Of a DNA stretch of 64,000 bases, positions 26,419 through 36,824 are shown piece by piece. Source of the stretch: DASZIT01 sp963819695 (GTDB lineage Bacteria > Actinomycetota > Acidimicrobiia > Acidimicrobiales > RAAP-2); the NCBI GenBank assembly GCA_963819695.1, contig CAWFXD010000001.1:1302001-1366000 (forward strand). Reading direction: 5' to 3'. The notes beneath the pieces were generated by a model, which worked only from the letters and a program-made list of their open reading frames with translations, was not told the origin of the DNA and made no database searches. A program made the position numbers and the translations under genes. Numbering within the stretch: position 1 is the stretch's first letter; each line of letters starts with the position of its first letter.

Positions 26419-28441
26419 GCCAGTACTGGCCCTTCCTCGTCATCGGTCTGTTCACCGGGAGCATCTACGGGCTGGCGGCCATGGGTGTGGTCCTGACCTA
26501 CAAGACGGTCGGGGTCTTCAACTTCGCCTACGGGGCCATCGCCATGTTCTGCGCCTTCACCTATTGGCAGCTGCACGACTCCTGGGGCCTGACAGCCTGG
26601 GTGGCGATGCCCATCCTGTTTCTGGTGGTGGCTCCGGTGCTCGGCATCCTCCTCGAAGCCCTCTACCGGCCCCTGGCCGGACTGTCGGCCGAGGTCCTCA
26701 TCGTGGTGAGCATCGGGGTGCTCGCCGCCCTCTCCGCGCTGGTGCCGATCGTCTACGGCAAACAGGACCGGACCCTCCAGGCCATCTTCCCGACCTCGAC
26801 CTTCGCGCTGGGAGCCCATTTCCACGTGGGCTACGACCAACTCGGCACCCTGCTGGTCTCGCTGGCGGTGGCCGCGGTGCTGTGGGCGCTGTTGCGCCAC
26901 ACCCGGTTCGGCACCTCCACCCGAGCCGCGGTGGACAATCCGGATCTGGCCGACATGGTCGGTGTCCACGGTGACAACGTCCGGCGGGCCGCCTGGATCC
27001 TCTCCACCATGTTCGCCGCCCTGGTCGGCATCCTCATCAGCCCGACCCAGGGCCTCGACGTGAACCAACTGGTGCTGGTGGTCATCTATGCCTTCGCCCC
27101 CGCCGTCTTCGGTCGACTGGTCAGCCTGCCCCTGGCCTACATCGGCGCGCCTGGTGCTGGGGGTGGTGGTGAGCCTGCTGTCCAAGTAGGCCAACTCCGG
27201 CACAGTGGCCAACCTCGAAGCCGCCCTGCCCTACCTGGCCCTGTTCGCCCTGCTCATCATCATGGGTGGCCGCCTGAAGGAGGCGGGTGCCTCGTCGCGG
27301 CGACTGGCGGTGGCGACCCGCAACTCGTTGGGGATGGGTGGGGGAGTCCAAACCCGACACCTGATCGTCAGCGTGCTGGGTTGGCGGGTGCGGCTGGAGC
27401 GCAAGTTGACCATCGGGCTCATCGGCTTCGCCCTGGCGCTGTTGGTTCCGCTGGCGGTGCCGGGCCCGCGGCTCATCGACCTCAGCTACGCGGTGGTCTA
27501 CGCCCTGATCGCCCTGACCCTGGTGGTGCTCACCGGCTGGGCCGGGCAGATCTCCCTGGCCCAGTTCGCCTTCGTCGGGGTCGGGGCCTTCACCGCCGGC
27601 CACCTGTCCGGATCCCATGGCCAGCACTTCCTGGTGGCGGCGCTGGTGGCCATGGCCATCGCCGCCCCCCTCGGGATCCTGGTCGGGCTGCCCGTCGTTG
27701 CGGCTCTCGGGTCTCTATCTGGCGCTGGCCACCCTGGCCTTCGCCCTCATCATGGACAACGTGGTGTTCAACCGGAGCGACGTGAGCGGGGGACTCACCG
27801 GTATCACCGTGCCCCGACCCCAAATCTTCGGGTTGTCCTTCAGCGGGCGGGCCAGCTTCTACGAGCTGGTCATGGTGGTGTTCGGGGTGGTAGCGGTGGC
27901 CGCCTATGCCGTCCGGCTGGGCCCGATCGGTCGGCGGTTGCAGATCGTGCGCGACTCGCCGTTGGCCGCCTCCACCCTCGGGGTCAATCTGACGGTGACC
28001 AAGCTGGTGGTCTTCGCCGTCTGCGGGATGGTGGCGGCGCTGGGCGGCGCCTTCTACGGGGCGCTCCAGCAGGCCATCACCCCCCTCGACTTCCTCTGGT
28101 CGACCTCGTTGACCTTGCTCCTCCTGGTGGTGCTGGGCGGTCGATCGGTGATCAGCGGCGCGGTGATCGCCGGGGCCGTCTTCGGGTTGGAGAAGATGAT
28201 CAGCAATCCTCAGTTCAACGAGTACTTCCCGCTGGCCATTGCCCTCGGGGTGATCGCCCTGGCCCAGGAGCCGGAGGGGACGGTGGCCCTGGCCCGCCGC
28301 GAGACCCTTCGGGTTCTGTCGGTGCTCCGCCCGCTGCCCCGGAGAAGTGTCGGACGAGGGAGCGAGACCCCGTCGCCCTCCGGCGCCGACGTCGCGGTGG
28401 CGGCCGGCGGGCCCGGGATGGGGAGCGGTCATGGTCTTTGA
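26415..28441 (+). CDS. Fused LivH-LivM ABC permease, broken by two frame shifts and one stop codon
   Basis: The gene starts at GTG 26415 and encodes a LivH-type half (GLFTGSIYGLAAMGVVLTYK, NFAYGAIAMF, TRAAVDNPDLADMVGV). Doubled C at 27150-27151 shifts the frame; repairing it gives IGALVLGVVVSLLSK, then TAG at 27187, then NLEAALPYLALFALLII, the last LivH membrane helix. The frame runs on without a gap into a LivM half (AGQISLAQFAFVGVGAFTAG), breaks again at doubled T 27698-27699, and continues VVRLSGLYLALATLAFAL to the stop at 28441. A full-length fused permease would be ~675 residues. Fusion is known in actinobacteria. Three lesions in one gene could be real decay or sequence error. Confidence 0.8.
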
Positions 28442-29222
28442 GCCGCCGTCCGAGAACGCGGTGCTGCTGGCCGGCGACATCACCGTGCGCTTCGGTGGCC
28501 TCATCGCCCTCGAGGAGGTTTCGCTCGAGGTTTCGACGGGCTGCATCTCCGGGCTCATCGGACCCAACGGGGCCGGGAAGACGACCATGTTCAACGTGCT
28601 GACCGGACTCCAGGATCCGACCGCGGGGCGGGTCGCCTATCTCGGCGAGGACATCTCCCGATGGCCACCCCATCGCCGCGGCCGGGCCGGCATGGCCAGG
28701 ACCTTTCAACGGCTGGCCCTGTTCAGCCGGCTCACCGTGCACGACAACCTGGTAGCCAGTTGGGAGTCGTCCCACGGCGGCGGGGTGCTGGGCCGGGGCC
28801 GGGCAGAACGGGTGGCCCGGGTGGCGGAGGTGATGGAGCTGCTCGACCTGTGGCCGGTGGCCGACCGGCAAGCCGGGGAGCTCTCGACCGGGAAGGGACG
28901 CATGGTCGAGCTCGGCCGCGCTTTGTGCACCGATCCCCGGGTGCTGCTGCTCGACGAGCCCGGTTCCGGCCTCGATGCCAATGAGACGGCCGTCTTCTCG
29001 GCCGTCCTCCGGGCCATCGTCTCGGGAGGGAGCGATCCCCGTCACCAGGTCGCCCCGCCGGCCATCCTGCTGGTCGAGCACGACATGGCCCTGGTGATGG
29101 ATGTGTGCACCTCGATGACGGTGCTCGACTTCGGCAAGGTCATCGCCCGGGGCACCCCGAGCCAGGTCCGCGCCGACCCGATTGTGCGGGCCGCCTACCT
29201 CGGAGATGCCAGTGGCTTCTGA
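28431..29222 (+). CDS. ABC transporter ATP-binding protein, LivG type
   Basis: 263 residues from ATG 28431, overlapping the permease end by 11 bp. Walker A is GPNGAGKTT, Walker B VLLLDEPGSGLD, and the switch histidine sits in VEHDMALVMD. The signature motif reads LSTGKGRMVEL rather than LSGGQ-like, common in LivG proteins of this lineage. The gap around TFQRLALFSRLTVHDN and the C-terminal FGKVIARGTPSQV identify the LivG/BraF branch. It pairs with LivF to power the fused permease. Its stop overlaps the LivF start by 17 bp, so the two subunits are translated together. Confidence 0.93.
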   Translation: MVFEPPSENAVLLAGDITVRFGGLIALEEVSLEVSTGCISGLIGPNGAGKTTMFNVLTGLQDPTAGRVAYLGEDISRWPPHRRGRAGMARTFQRLALFSRLTVHDNLVASWESSHGGGVLGRGRAERVARVAEVMELLDLWPVADRQAGELSTGKGRMVELGRALCTDPRVLLLDEPGSGLDANETAVFSAVLRAIVSGGSDPRHQVAPPAILLVEHDMALVMDVCTSMTVLDFGKVIARGTPSQVRADPIVRAAYLGDASGF

Positions 29223-29925
29223 GCCCGCCCTCGAACTGCGCGGGGTCTCGGTCTCCTACGGGGGGCTGCCGGCGCTCCGAGACGTGTCGATGGTGGTGCC
29301 CCAAGGTGCAGCGGTGGCCCTCCTGGGCGCCAACGGCGCCGGGAAGAGCACCGCCCTCCGGACCATCTCGGGAGTGATCCGGGCCGAGCGGGGCCGGATC
29401 CTGGCCGGCGGCCAGCGCATCGAGCGCCGGCACGCCTACCGGATCGCCCGCATGGGGGTGGTGCACGTCCCCGAGGGTCGGGGCATCTTCCCGAGCCTCA
29501 CCGTCCGGGAGAACCTCCAGATGGCCAGTTCGACCCTGAGCGGCGCCATCGACCCGGTGGAGGAGGGCACCGCGCTCTTCCCGGTCCTGGGCAACCGGCT
29601 CAGCCAGGTGTCGGGGAGCCTGTCCGGCGGCGAGCAGCAGATGCTGGCGCTGGCCCGGGCGCTGATGGCCAGGCCCAAGCTGCTGATGGTCGACGAGATC
29701 AGCATGGGCCTGGCCCCCCTCATCGTCGGGCAACTGTTCGACGCCTTGCGGGAACGGGTGGCCGCCGGGATCAGCCTGTTGATCGTCGAGCAGTACGTGG
29801 AGGCGGCCCTGGGGATGGCCGACTACGGCTACGTGATGGATAAGGGTGTGATCGTGGATGTGGGCGAGCCGGCGGACCTCCGGAGACGGGGATTGATCAG
29901 TGCCTACCTGGGGGGTGCCGCGTGA
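29206..29925 (+). CDS. ABC transporter ATP-binding protein, LivF type
   Basis: 239 residues from ATG 29206; the ATG further upstream at 29182 is rejected because it would overlap LivG more. Walker A is GANGAGKST, the signature LSGGEQQMLALARAL, Walker B LLMVDEIS, and the switch residue is Gln in VEQYV as in other LivF proteins. The YGGLPALRDVSM start and VHVPEGRGIFPSLTVREN are classic for LivF. It completes a five-domain importer with the genes from 24886. The next gene begins at an overlapping GTGA, so a secreted protein is made from the same mRNA. Confidence 0.94.
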   Translation: MPVASEPALELRGVSVSYGGLPALRDVSMVVPQGAAVALLGANGAGKSTALRTISGVIRAERGRILAGGQRIERRHAYRIARMGVVHVPEGRGIFPSLTVRENLQMASSTLSGAIDPVEEGTALFPVLGNRLSQVSGSLSGGEQQMLALARALMARPKLLMVDEISMGLAPLIVGQLFDALRERVAAGISLLIVEQYVEAALGMADYGYVMDKGVIVDVGEPADLRRRGLISAYLGGAA

Positions 29926-31391
29926 GGCATCCCGCCCGGAAGAGGCTGGTGTCCCGGATGGCCGTGGCCGCCGGGCTCGGGGTGGTGATCATCGCCGGAC
30001 CCACGGCGGCGACCGCGGCGGCGGCTCCCGCCGACACCTTGGTCGGGTACTCCGCCCTCACCCAGTCGGTGGGTGCCCAGTTCGCCTTCAACGTGCCCGG
30101 GGTGGTGCCGCTCCCGAATCAGAACCTCATCGAGGAGGACGTCCCCTTCTCCCGGGTGAACGTGGCCGGCGGACCGGTGGTCGACTCGTTGAGCGCCCCG
30201 TACTATCCCGGCGACATCGCCGCCAACCTCGGGAGTCTGCTGGCCACCTTCGGGTATCCCGGGGCCCTGCCCAACGATCCCTTCCTGGCTGAAGCCAAGT
30301 TCCCGACCTCGCCCGGCTTCCCGGCCAAATCCAGCTTTGGGGGGACCCCTTCACCCGGATCGCCGGCGGCGCTGAGCGTCTTCAGCGCCATCTCCAATGC
30401 CGGCATCGGCGGGGGTGACGCCACCTCGGCCGTCCTCGACCTCTCCCTCGACTCGCTGGGGAGCAAGCCCTCGCTTCCGATCATCGGCGGCATCATCCCC
30501 AAGGCCTCGAGCCTGCTCGACGTGGGCAACATCAGCGCCTCCGACGCGGTGAGCGTCGACTCGTCACAGGTCAAAGCCACCTCCAGCAGTGTGGTGAAGG
30601 CCTTGGACATCGCCGGGATGGTCGACATCAGCGGCTTGACCAGCAACGCCGCCTGCGGCTCGGACGGGACCACCGCCACCCCCACCGCGAGTCTGACCCT
30701 CGGCCAGGTGACGGTTGACGGCGCCAAGGCGTTCATCGACGCCAAGGGCGTCCACATCGTCACCGCCAGCACTGGATCCTCGGGGGTGACCCCCGCGACG
30801 CTGCAGAAAACCCTCGACGCCACCCTGGCCGGCGACGGGATCTCCATCCGGGTGCTCGATCCGGTGCTGACCACCAACGGGGCGGCCGGGACCGCCAACG
30901 CCGGTGGCCTGGTGGTGTCGCTGGCCCACCAGTTCGATGTGCCCTTCATCCCCGGAGAGCCGACCATCCCGGTGCCGCAACTGGGGAACGTCGGGCTCCC
31001 GGCCGGCCTGTACACCATGACGACGTCGATCACCTTCGGGATGGCCCAGGTGGATGTGAGCGCCACCGGGATCCCCGCCACCACCGGGACCACTTCGACC
31101 GGTGACGTCGGGCCGGTCGGGGGACTGTCGACGCAACCGATAGACAACGGGTCGGGGCTCACCACGTTCGGGGGCACGCCGGGGACGGTGGAGAGTGTGG
31201 CCACCACCGGGCCGGGAAGCGCCACCGGCAACCGTCCGACCCCCACCCCGACATCGGCGACCGCCTTTCCCATCCGAGGCGTCCCCGCCCCGCTCGGATG
31301 GCTTATCGCGGCGCTGTTGGCATGTGTGCTGCTCGCCTATCCGTTGTTGTTGCTGGCGAGGTGGCAGTTCCTGGCTGGAAGGAGACGATAA
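29922..31391 (+). CDS. Large secreted protein with C-terminal membrane anchor, operon-linked to the importer
   Basis: 489 residues, GTG 29922 overlapping the LivF stop. A signal peptide (RKRLVSRMAVAAGLGVVIIA, cleavage near AAAAPADT) precedes ~410 Ser/Thr/Gly-rich extracellular residues predicted to be beta-rich, with repeated phrases such as SVDSSQVKATSSSVV and GAKAFIDAKGVHIVTAS. A Thr/Pro linker leads to a last helix, APLGWLIAALLACVLLAYPL, and a short basic tail, so the protein should sit on the outer face of the membrane or wall. I do not recognise a catalytic domain. Its position suggests a cell-surface accessory of substrate capture. Confidence 0.7.
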   Translation: MRHPARKRLVSRMAVAAGLGVVIIAGPTAATAAAAPADTLVGYSALTQSVGAQFAFNVPGVVPLPNQNLIEEDVPFSRVNVAGGPVVDSLSAPYYPGDIAANLGSLLATFGYPGALPNDPFLAEAKFPTSPGFPAKSSFGGTPSPGSPAALSVFSAISNAGIGGGDATSAVLDLSLDSLGSKPSLPIIGGIIPKASSLLDVGNISASDAVSVDSSQVKATSSSVVKALDIAGMVDISGLTSNAACGSDGTTATPTASLTLGQVTVDGAKAFIDAKGVHIVTASTGSSGVTPATLQKTLDATLAGDGISIRVLDPVLTTNGAAGTANAGGLVVSLAHQFDVPFIPGEPTIPVPQLGNVGLPAGLYTMTTSITFGMAQVDVSATGIPATTGTTSTGDVGPVGGLSTQPIDNGSGLTTFGGTPGTVESVATTGPGSATGNRPTPTPTSATAFPIRGVPAPLGWLIAALLACVLLAYPLLLLARWQFLAGRRR

Positions 31392-32074
31392 TGCTCGACA
31401 TGGATCGCCCGGTGAGGGACAGTGTCGGCTTGGCCGCCGATCAAGATGTCTCGCAGTACTCGACCGACAACGGCCAGCCGGCTGGACCCAGCCGTGGTGA
31501 TCGGTTCCGGCGCCTGCTGCCGCGGGGACTGGGCGGCGGTAGGGGAGCCAAGCCGGTTCGGGCCGACGGCGAGGAGGGCGGCAGCTACGACCTGCGCAAC
31601 GCCTGGCAGGTGGTGGCCGGATCGATCCTGATCCCGTTGGGGGTGGTCTTCATCCTGTTGGGCTGGTACGGCTCGGCCCATGCCCGGGTGGTGCAGCAAC
31701 AGATCCCCTACATGGTGAGCGGTGCCTTCATCGGCCTCGGCTGCATGATCGTCGGCGGGCTCCTCTACTGGGGCCATTGGCTCTACCGCCTCTATGACCA
31801 AAAGGAACTGCACCACGAGGAAGAGCTCAAGGTGCTCCACGATCTGGTGCACACCCTGACCTCCCAAGGGGTCGGGGGCGGTGCCCACTCGGCTGCGCCT
31901 TCGGATGCGCCGGTCGACGGGCCGGCCGGTAGTTACCTGGCTACCGCCACCGGAACCGTGTACCACCGGGCCGGTTGTGCCGTCATCGCCCACCACCCCG
32001 AGGACGTGCGGGTGGTCGGCTCCGCGAACCTGGGCGGCCTCCACCCCTGCCAGATCTGTCTGCCGAGGTCGTAG
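31391..32074 (+). CDS. Two-helix membrane protein with Ada-like Cys/His metal motif
   Basis: 227 residues from ATG 31391, overlapping the previous stop (TAATG) and preceded by AAGGAGA. A ~75-residue basic cytoplasmic leader is followed by helices VVAGSILIPLGVVFILLGWY and MVSGAFIGLGCMIVGGLLYW, then a charged linker. The C-terminal end has VYHRAGC and LHPCQIC, the YH-x2-C...PC-x2-C layout of the small zinc site of Ada-type proteins and some nucleases, probably placed in the cytoplasm. Function is unknown. It is the last gene of the importer operon; 137 bp of apparently non-coding sequence follow before the convergent gene. Confidence 0.72.
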   Translation: MLDMDRPVRDSVGLAADQDVSQYSTDNGQPAGPSRGDRFRRLLPRGLGGGRGAKPVRADGEEGGSYDLRNAWQVVAGSILIPLGVVFILLGWYGSAHARVVQQQIPYMVSGAFIGLGCMIVGGLLYWGHWLYRLYDQKELHHEEELKVLHDLVHTLTSQGVGGGAHSAAPSDAPVDGPAGSYLATATGTVYHRAGCAVIAHHPEDVRVVGSANLGGLHPCQICLPRS

Positions 32075-32210
32075 GGTCGGCGGTCGTCGCCGACCAGTGT
32101 GTCTGGCCCATCGGCCGCGGAGAGCTGTCGCCTGCCTGTCGCCCGGCGACGGCGCGATCGGTGCAACGTGCGCCTACCAATTCCCGACGGGCGAGGCGAT
32201 GGGACGTCGG

Positions 32211-32744
32211 CTAGGGGCTTCCCGAACCCGGCCAGGGTGGCGGTGGGGGCGGGAGAGGGGCGGGCGCCCCACCCGGCGCCCAAAAGCCCGGATCGGGCAT
32301 CCCGTACGGGGAAGGTCGGGCGAACGGAGATGTCGGTGAGGAGGACCACCAGGGGTCGATGACCTGGGGATGGCGGTCGACCCCGCTACCGGATCTCCGC
32401 CGGAAGAGCAGGAGTCCGAGGACAACGATCCCGGCGGACACCACCAGGATCGGAAAGGCGGCCAGGACTCGGTTGTCAGCCGAGGTTTGGCACTGATCGA
32501 CGAATGCCATCCACTGGGCTCGGCCGGCGGCGTCGGTGATCGGGGGCTCCGGGCCGGCCCCGATGGTGATGGGGTCGAAAAATGCGACGATGGCGGCTTC
32601 GGATCCTTGCCCGGGGCCGCAGGTGCCGCCGGCCGCGGGTGGCGGGAGTCCGACCAGCAGGCCGGTGACGGCGAAGACGGCGCCGAAGAGGCCCAGGAAC
32701 ACCAGCACCAGCCGGGTGCCGGTGCTTACGCGGGAACGGTTCAC
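32211..32744 (-). CDS. Hypothetical membrane protein with Pro-rich tail
   Basis: 177 residues. Two membrane helices are predicted (LVLVFLGLFGAVFAVTGLLV at ~12-31 and AAFPILVVSAGIVVLGLLLF near 94-113), with a ~60-residue loop containing two Cys between them, probably outside the cell. The C-terminal tail is low-complexity and ends in a run of prolines (APLPPPPPPWPGSG). I recognise no family. It is convergent with the importer operon and upstream of no obvious partner. Confidence 0.55.
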   Translation of the reverse strand: MNRSRVSTGTRLVLVFLGLFGAVFAVTGLLVGLPPPAAGGTCGPGQGSEAAIVAFFDPITIGAGPEPPITDAAGRAQWMAFVDQCQTSADNRVLAAFPILVVSAGIVVLGLLLFRRRSGSGVDRHPQVIDPWWSSSPTSPFARPSPYGMPDPGFWAPGGAPAPLPPPPPPWPGSGSP

Positions 32745-32820
32745 CCGTGATCAGCCTCCATGTGACCCGATGGTAGACGGACGACTCCGTCAGAGGTATG
32801 CGCCCCCACCGGGAGGATGG

Positions 32821-33138
32821 CTAATGGGACCGGATCCGTTCGGCCAGGGCGCCAATGATCGGAGTCATCTTCTGGACACCGAGGGCCCCGACCCCGATGC
32901 CAAAGATGACGGCGGCGAGCCCGACAATGTCGACGCTGGGCACAAAGAAGCTGTGTCCGTTCCTGGCCGTGAACGCGCCCAGCGGCAGGGACACATCCAG
33001 GAAGTTCCCTATACGAAGGGTGGCGACGGCCGGAACCAGCTCACCCTCGGCCACCTGGACGTTGGAGCCGAGGGAGACCAGTTCCGGGCGTCGCCCGGCT
33101 CCCTGGCTCGATACCGGATCACCTGCGGCTGCGGCCAT
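32821..33138 (-). CDS. Small hypothetical protein with one C-terminal membrane helix
   Basis: 105 residues. The ATG at 33138 has a strong ribosome site (AAGGAGGACCG), which supports reality of this small gene. The first half is polar (LVSLGSNVQVAEGELVPAVA), and residues ~68-90 (VDIVGLAAVIFGIGVGALGV) form a single helix followed by a short basic end, so it may be tail-anchored. No family is recognised. It is divergent from the Baeyer-Villiger monooxygenase gene across 217 bp. Confidence 0.6.
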   Translation of the reverse strand: MAAAAGDPVSSQGAGRRPELVSLGSNVQVAEGELVPAVATLRIGNFLDVSLPLGAFTARNGHSFFVPSVDIVGLAAVIFGIGVGALGVQKMTPIIGALAERIRSH

Positions 33139-33320
33139 CGGTCCTCCTTGATCTCGTCGACGGACTCGGACACACTCCGATTCCCAAGTCTGTCACCGGG
33201 ATGATCGTTCTTCCCGGTTCCGCCCACAGTCCGGTCGCCACCGGGCGGGGACATCGACTGAATCAGTACCGGGTCCCTGACCGGCGACCGAGGACCGACG
33301 GCCTTCGGTCCCTTTATAGG

Positions 33321-33349
33321 TTGGGTTGAAAATCCAATTGTCGTAGTAT
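33321..33349 (+). promoter_or_regulatory. Candidate sigma70-type promoter, leaderless
   Basis: TTGGGT (33321-33326) and TAGTAT (33344-33349) are 17 bp apart in an unusually AT-rich stretch. The -10 box ends six bases before ATG 33356, so transcription would start at or next to the start codon of the monooxygenase gene, as is common in Actinobacteria. Confidence 0.5.
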
Positions 33350-33355
33350 CGGCGT

Positions 33356-35183
33356 ATGCCCGGATCCAAGCCGGCCGCCGCGGGCTTCGATCCTGAGGCC
33401 GTCCACGCCAAGTATCTCGCCGAGCGCGAACAAGCGGTTGGTCCCTCATCGCGCCGACATCCGGGACCTGCAGGTGGACGAGCACTTCGCCCGGTACCGC
33501 GACGACCCGTTCAAACCGTTCATCTCCCGCGACCCGGTCGCCGACGACGTCGATGTGGTGATCGTGGGCGGGGGGATCGCTGGGGTGCTCGCCGGCGCCC
33601 GCCTCCGCCAGGCCGGGGTCGAGCGGATCCGCATCGTCGACCAGGCCGGCGGCATCGGGGGCACCTGGTACTGGAACCGCTACCCCGGCGTGATGTGCGA
33701 TGTCGAGTCCTATATGTACATGCCGATGCTCGAGGAGCTCGACTACATCCCCACCCGGCGCTACGCCTTCGGCGAGGAGATCCGGAGCCACCTCGAGGCG
33801 ATCGCCAATCGGTTCGACCTGGTGGACGATGCCCTGTTCCACACCGGAGTGACCCGGGCCGAGTGGCAGGAGGATGCCGCAGGTTGGTTGATTCGCACCG
33901 ACCGGGGCGACGAGGTCCGCTGCCGATGGTACGTCCTGGCTGTCGGGATTCTCAATCTCATGAAACTGCCGACCATCCCCGGCATGGAGGACTTCGCCGG
34001 GCGCTCCTTCCACACCGCCCGGTGGGACTACGACTACACCGGTGGCAGCCCGGACGAACCGCTCACCGGCCTGGCCGACAAGGTCGTCGCCCTCGTCGGT
34101 ACCGGGGCGAGCGGCATCCAGTGCGTGCCACCGCTGGCCGAATCGGCCAAGCATCTCTACGTGTTCCAGCGCACGCCGTCGGCGGTCGGCGAACGGGGCA
34201 ACCGGCCCACCGATCCGGGGTTCGGCGACGGGTTCGAGCCGGGCTGGCAGCGGGCCCGGATGGACAACTTCCAGGGGATCATGATGGGCCGCCCCACCGA
34301 GGTCGACCAGGTGGACGACGGATGGACCCACCACTACGCCGCCGTCCATCACCCACCGCGAGCCGAGGGCATGACCATGGCCGAGTTTCTCCGGGGCGGC
34401 GAGGAGCTCGACTACCAAGTCATGGAAACCCATCGGCACCGGGTCGAGGAGCTGGTGGCCGACCCGGCCACCGCCGAGATCCTGAAGCCGTACTACCGGT
34501 ACCTGTGCAAGCGCCCGTGCTTCCACGATGAGTACCTCCCGGCCTTCAACAATCCCAACGTCACCCTGATCGACTGTCCCGCCGGGTTCGAGCGGATCAC
34601 CGAGCTGGGCCCGGTGGTCGACGGGCAGCAGTACGAGGTCGACTGCATCATCTACGGCACCGGCTTCGAGGCCGAGCTCACCCCGCTCTTCCGTCGGGCC
34701 GGCCACGAGATCGTCGGTCGTGGCGGCGTCACCCTGGCCGAGAAGTGGGCCGACGGTGCCGCCAGCCTGTTCGGGATGATGAGCCGGGGTTTCCCGAACA
34801 TGTTCGTCATGCCCGCGCCCGGGCAGCAGGCGGTGGTGACCGTCAACTACACCCAGCTGGCGGTGCTCGGGGCTGAGTTCATCGGCCGGGCGGCGGGAAT
34901 GCTCGAGGAGCGGGGTGTCGGGGTGTTCGACGTGAGCGCAGAGGCCGAGGCGGCGTGGACCCAGGAGGTCGTCGACTCCTTCGTCGACGGCAGTGCGGTG
35001 ATGTCGGCCTGTACGCCGTCGCGCATCAACAACGAGGGCCATCCGGAGGCCAGGAGACCCCGTGACGGCAACTACGGCCGCGGGTTTGGCGACTGGTTCG
35101 GCTACCGCCAGCGGCTGGAGCAGTGGCTCGAGTCGGGCGGCCTGGACGGACTGGAGCTCAAGGTCCGGTCGACGACATCGTGA
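33356..35183 (+). CDS. Baeyer-Villiger monooxygenase (type I, flavin), frame broken near 33429
   Basis: From ATG 33356 the frame reads PGSKPAAAGFDPEAVHAKYLAE; the doubled A at 33429-33430 shifts it, and removing one A gives ERDKRLVPHRADIRDLQVDE, joining the long frame to 35183 (~608 residues). FAD-binding VVIVGGGIAGVLAGARL, NADPH-binding VVALVGTGASGIQ, and the BVMO fingerprint FAGRSFHTARWDY (FxGxxxHxxxW) are present. It would insert oxygen next to a ketone to give an ester or lactone using NADPH. The following SDR starts at an overlapping GTGA, so this is the first gene of an operon with an SDR and an amidohydrolase. Confidence 0.9.
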
Positions 35184-36824
35184 GCGGGCGGCAACGGGTC
35201 GCGGTGGTGACCGGCGGCGGGGGTGGGATCGGTGCGGGCATCGCCGAGGAGCTCGGCCGGGGGGGTTGGTTGGTGGTCACCGTCGACCCCCTGGTGACCC
35301 TCGACGGCACGGGCCAGCTTCCGGCTCCGGAGGAGACCACCGCCGGTCGCATCGTGGCGGCGGGGGGTTCGGCCCGGGCCTCGTCGGTGTCGGTGACCGA
35401 CGCCGAGGCGGTCGGTGGCCTGTTCGGGGAGCTGGTCGACGAGCACGGCGGGCTCGACGCCGTCATCAATGTCGCCGGCATCACCCGGCAGTCCTATTTC
35501 GGCCGGGGCACCGAGGAGGACTGGCTGGCATTGCTGGACGTGCACCTCCAGGGCTACCTCAATCTGCTCGAGGCCGCCTTGCCGCACATGGCCGCGGCCG
35601 GCTACGGCCGCATCGTCGGCGTCACCTCCGGCTCGGGGTGGCGGGCGGCCGACGCCGGTGCGTACAGCTGCGCCAAGCGGGCCATCGCCGCGCTGACCTG
35701 GCAGCTCGGCCGGCACCCGCCGCCGGGGGTGACGGTCAACGCCATGTCGCCCATCGCCGCCACCCGGATGATGGCGTCGGCCCTCGAACGCGCCCGGAAG
35801 GCGGGCGAGTCGGGCGGTGGCGGCATCTCCTTCCTGTCGGTGGCCGACCCCGAAGACCTGGGACCGTTCGGCGCCTACCTGGCCGGCGAGCAATTCGGGT
35901 GGTGCAGCGGTCGGATCCTCTTCGCCGGCGGCCCGGAGGTGGCCGTCATCGACGAACCCCGTCTCATCGAAGTGGTGCGCACCGACCATGTCGTCTCCCT
36001 CGCCCGGGTGCTCGACGAAGTCATCCCCGGCGCCTTTGCCAAAGCCGAGGCCCGGCAGGCGAGCACCGGGGGCGGCAACCCCCGGTTCGGGTCGGTCTTC
36101 GACGAGGACCCGGCCGAGATCGCACCGGGTCCGGTGGGGTCGTGTGTCATCGTCTCCGACCGCCCGAGGTTGGCCGCGTCGCTCACCGCCGCGCTCGAGG
36201 CCCGCTTCATCCAGTGTCACCCGGCGGGGCTGGCGTACGGCTTCCGTGACTCGGCCAACGCGCTCGAACTCCGTCATCGGGGCCAACGGTCCGATCGACG
36301 CCGTCGTCCTCGCCACGGCCGGCCGCGAGCCGAGCGCCTCCCCGACCGATGGCTGGGAGCGGGTGCTGGCCGAGCACCGGGGGATCGTCGAGGACATCCA
36401 TACCGATGCCGGATGGGCCCGGGCGGCCGCCGACTACGCGCTCGGCGCCAACCACCCGGTCCGGCTGGTGACCCTCACCGACGCCGCCACCACCGGAGGT
36501 CGCAGTCGCGCCCAGGCGGTGGCCCAGCACGCCCGGGCGGCCGCCGGTGCCACCGAAGGGCGAGTCACCGCCTTCGCCGCCAGCCTCGAGGCCCGAGAGG
36601 AGGTCTTCGGCCGACCGACCGGTGAGCTGGTGGCCCATCTGGTCAGCCACCCGGAGGCAGCCGCGCTGGCCGGAGCCGAGTTGGTCGTCGGCGACGGATG
36701 GATCGGCCTTCGCAGCCACCCCCGACCTATCGGCAGCATCTCCTACGGCGGTCCCGCCCTCCCCGATTGGCTGGACGGGACCCTCCGGGAGATCGTCGGT
36801 CACCCACCGGACGGGAAGGCCTGA
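35180..36824 (+). CDS. Double-domain short-chain dehydrogenase/reductase, frame broken near 36267
   Basis: GTG 35180 overlaps the monooxygenase stop. The first ~260 residues are a complete SDR: VVTGGGGGIGAGIAEELG (cofactor), NVAGIT, SGSG...AYSCAKRA (Ser-Tyr-Lys), VNAMSPIAATRM. A second, degenerate Rossmann-like half follows after a linker. The doubled A at 36267-36268 breaks it; removing one A gives ANALDSVIGANGPIDAVVLATA and runs on to VTLTDAATTGGRSRAQAVAQ and the stop at 36824 (~548 residues). Its second half lacks the YxxxK site, so it may only dimerise or bind ligand. It likely oxidises an alcohol or reduces a ketone in the BVMO route. Confidence 0.82.
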
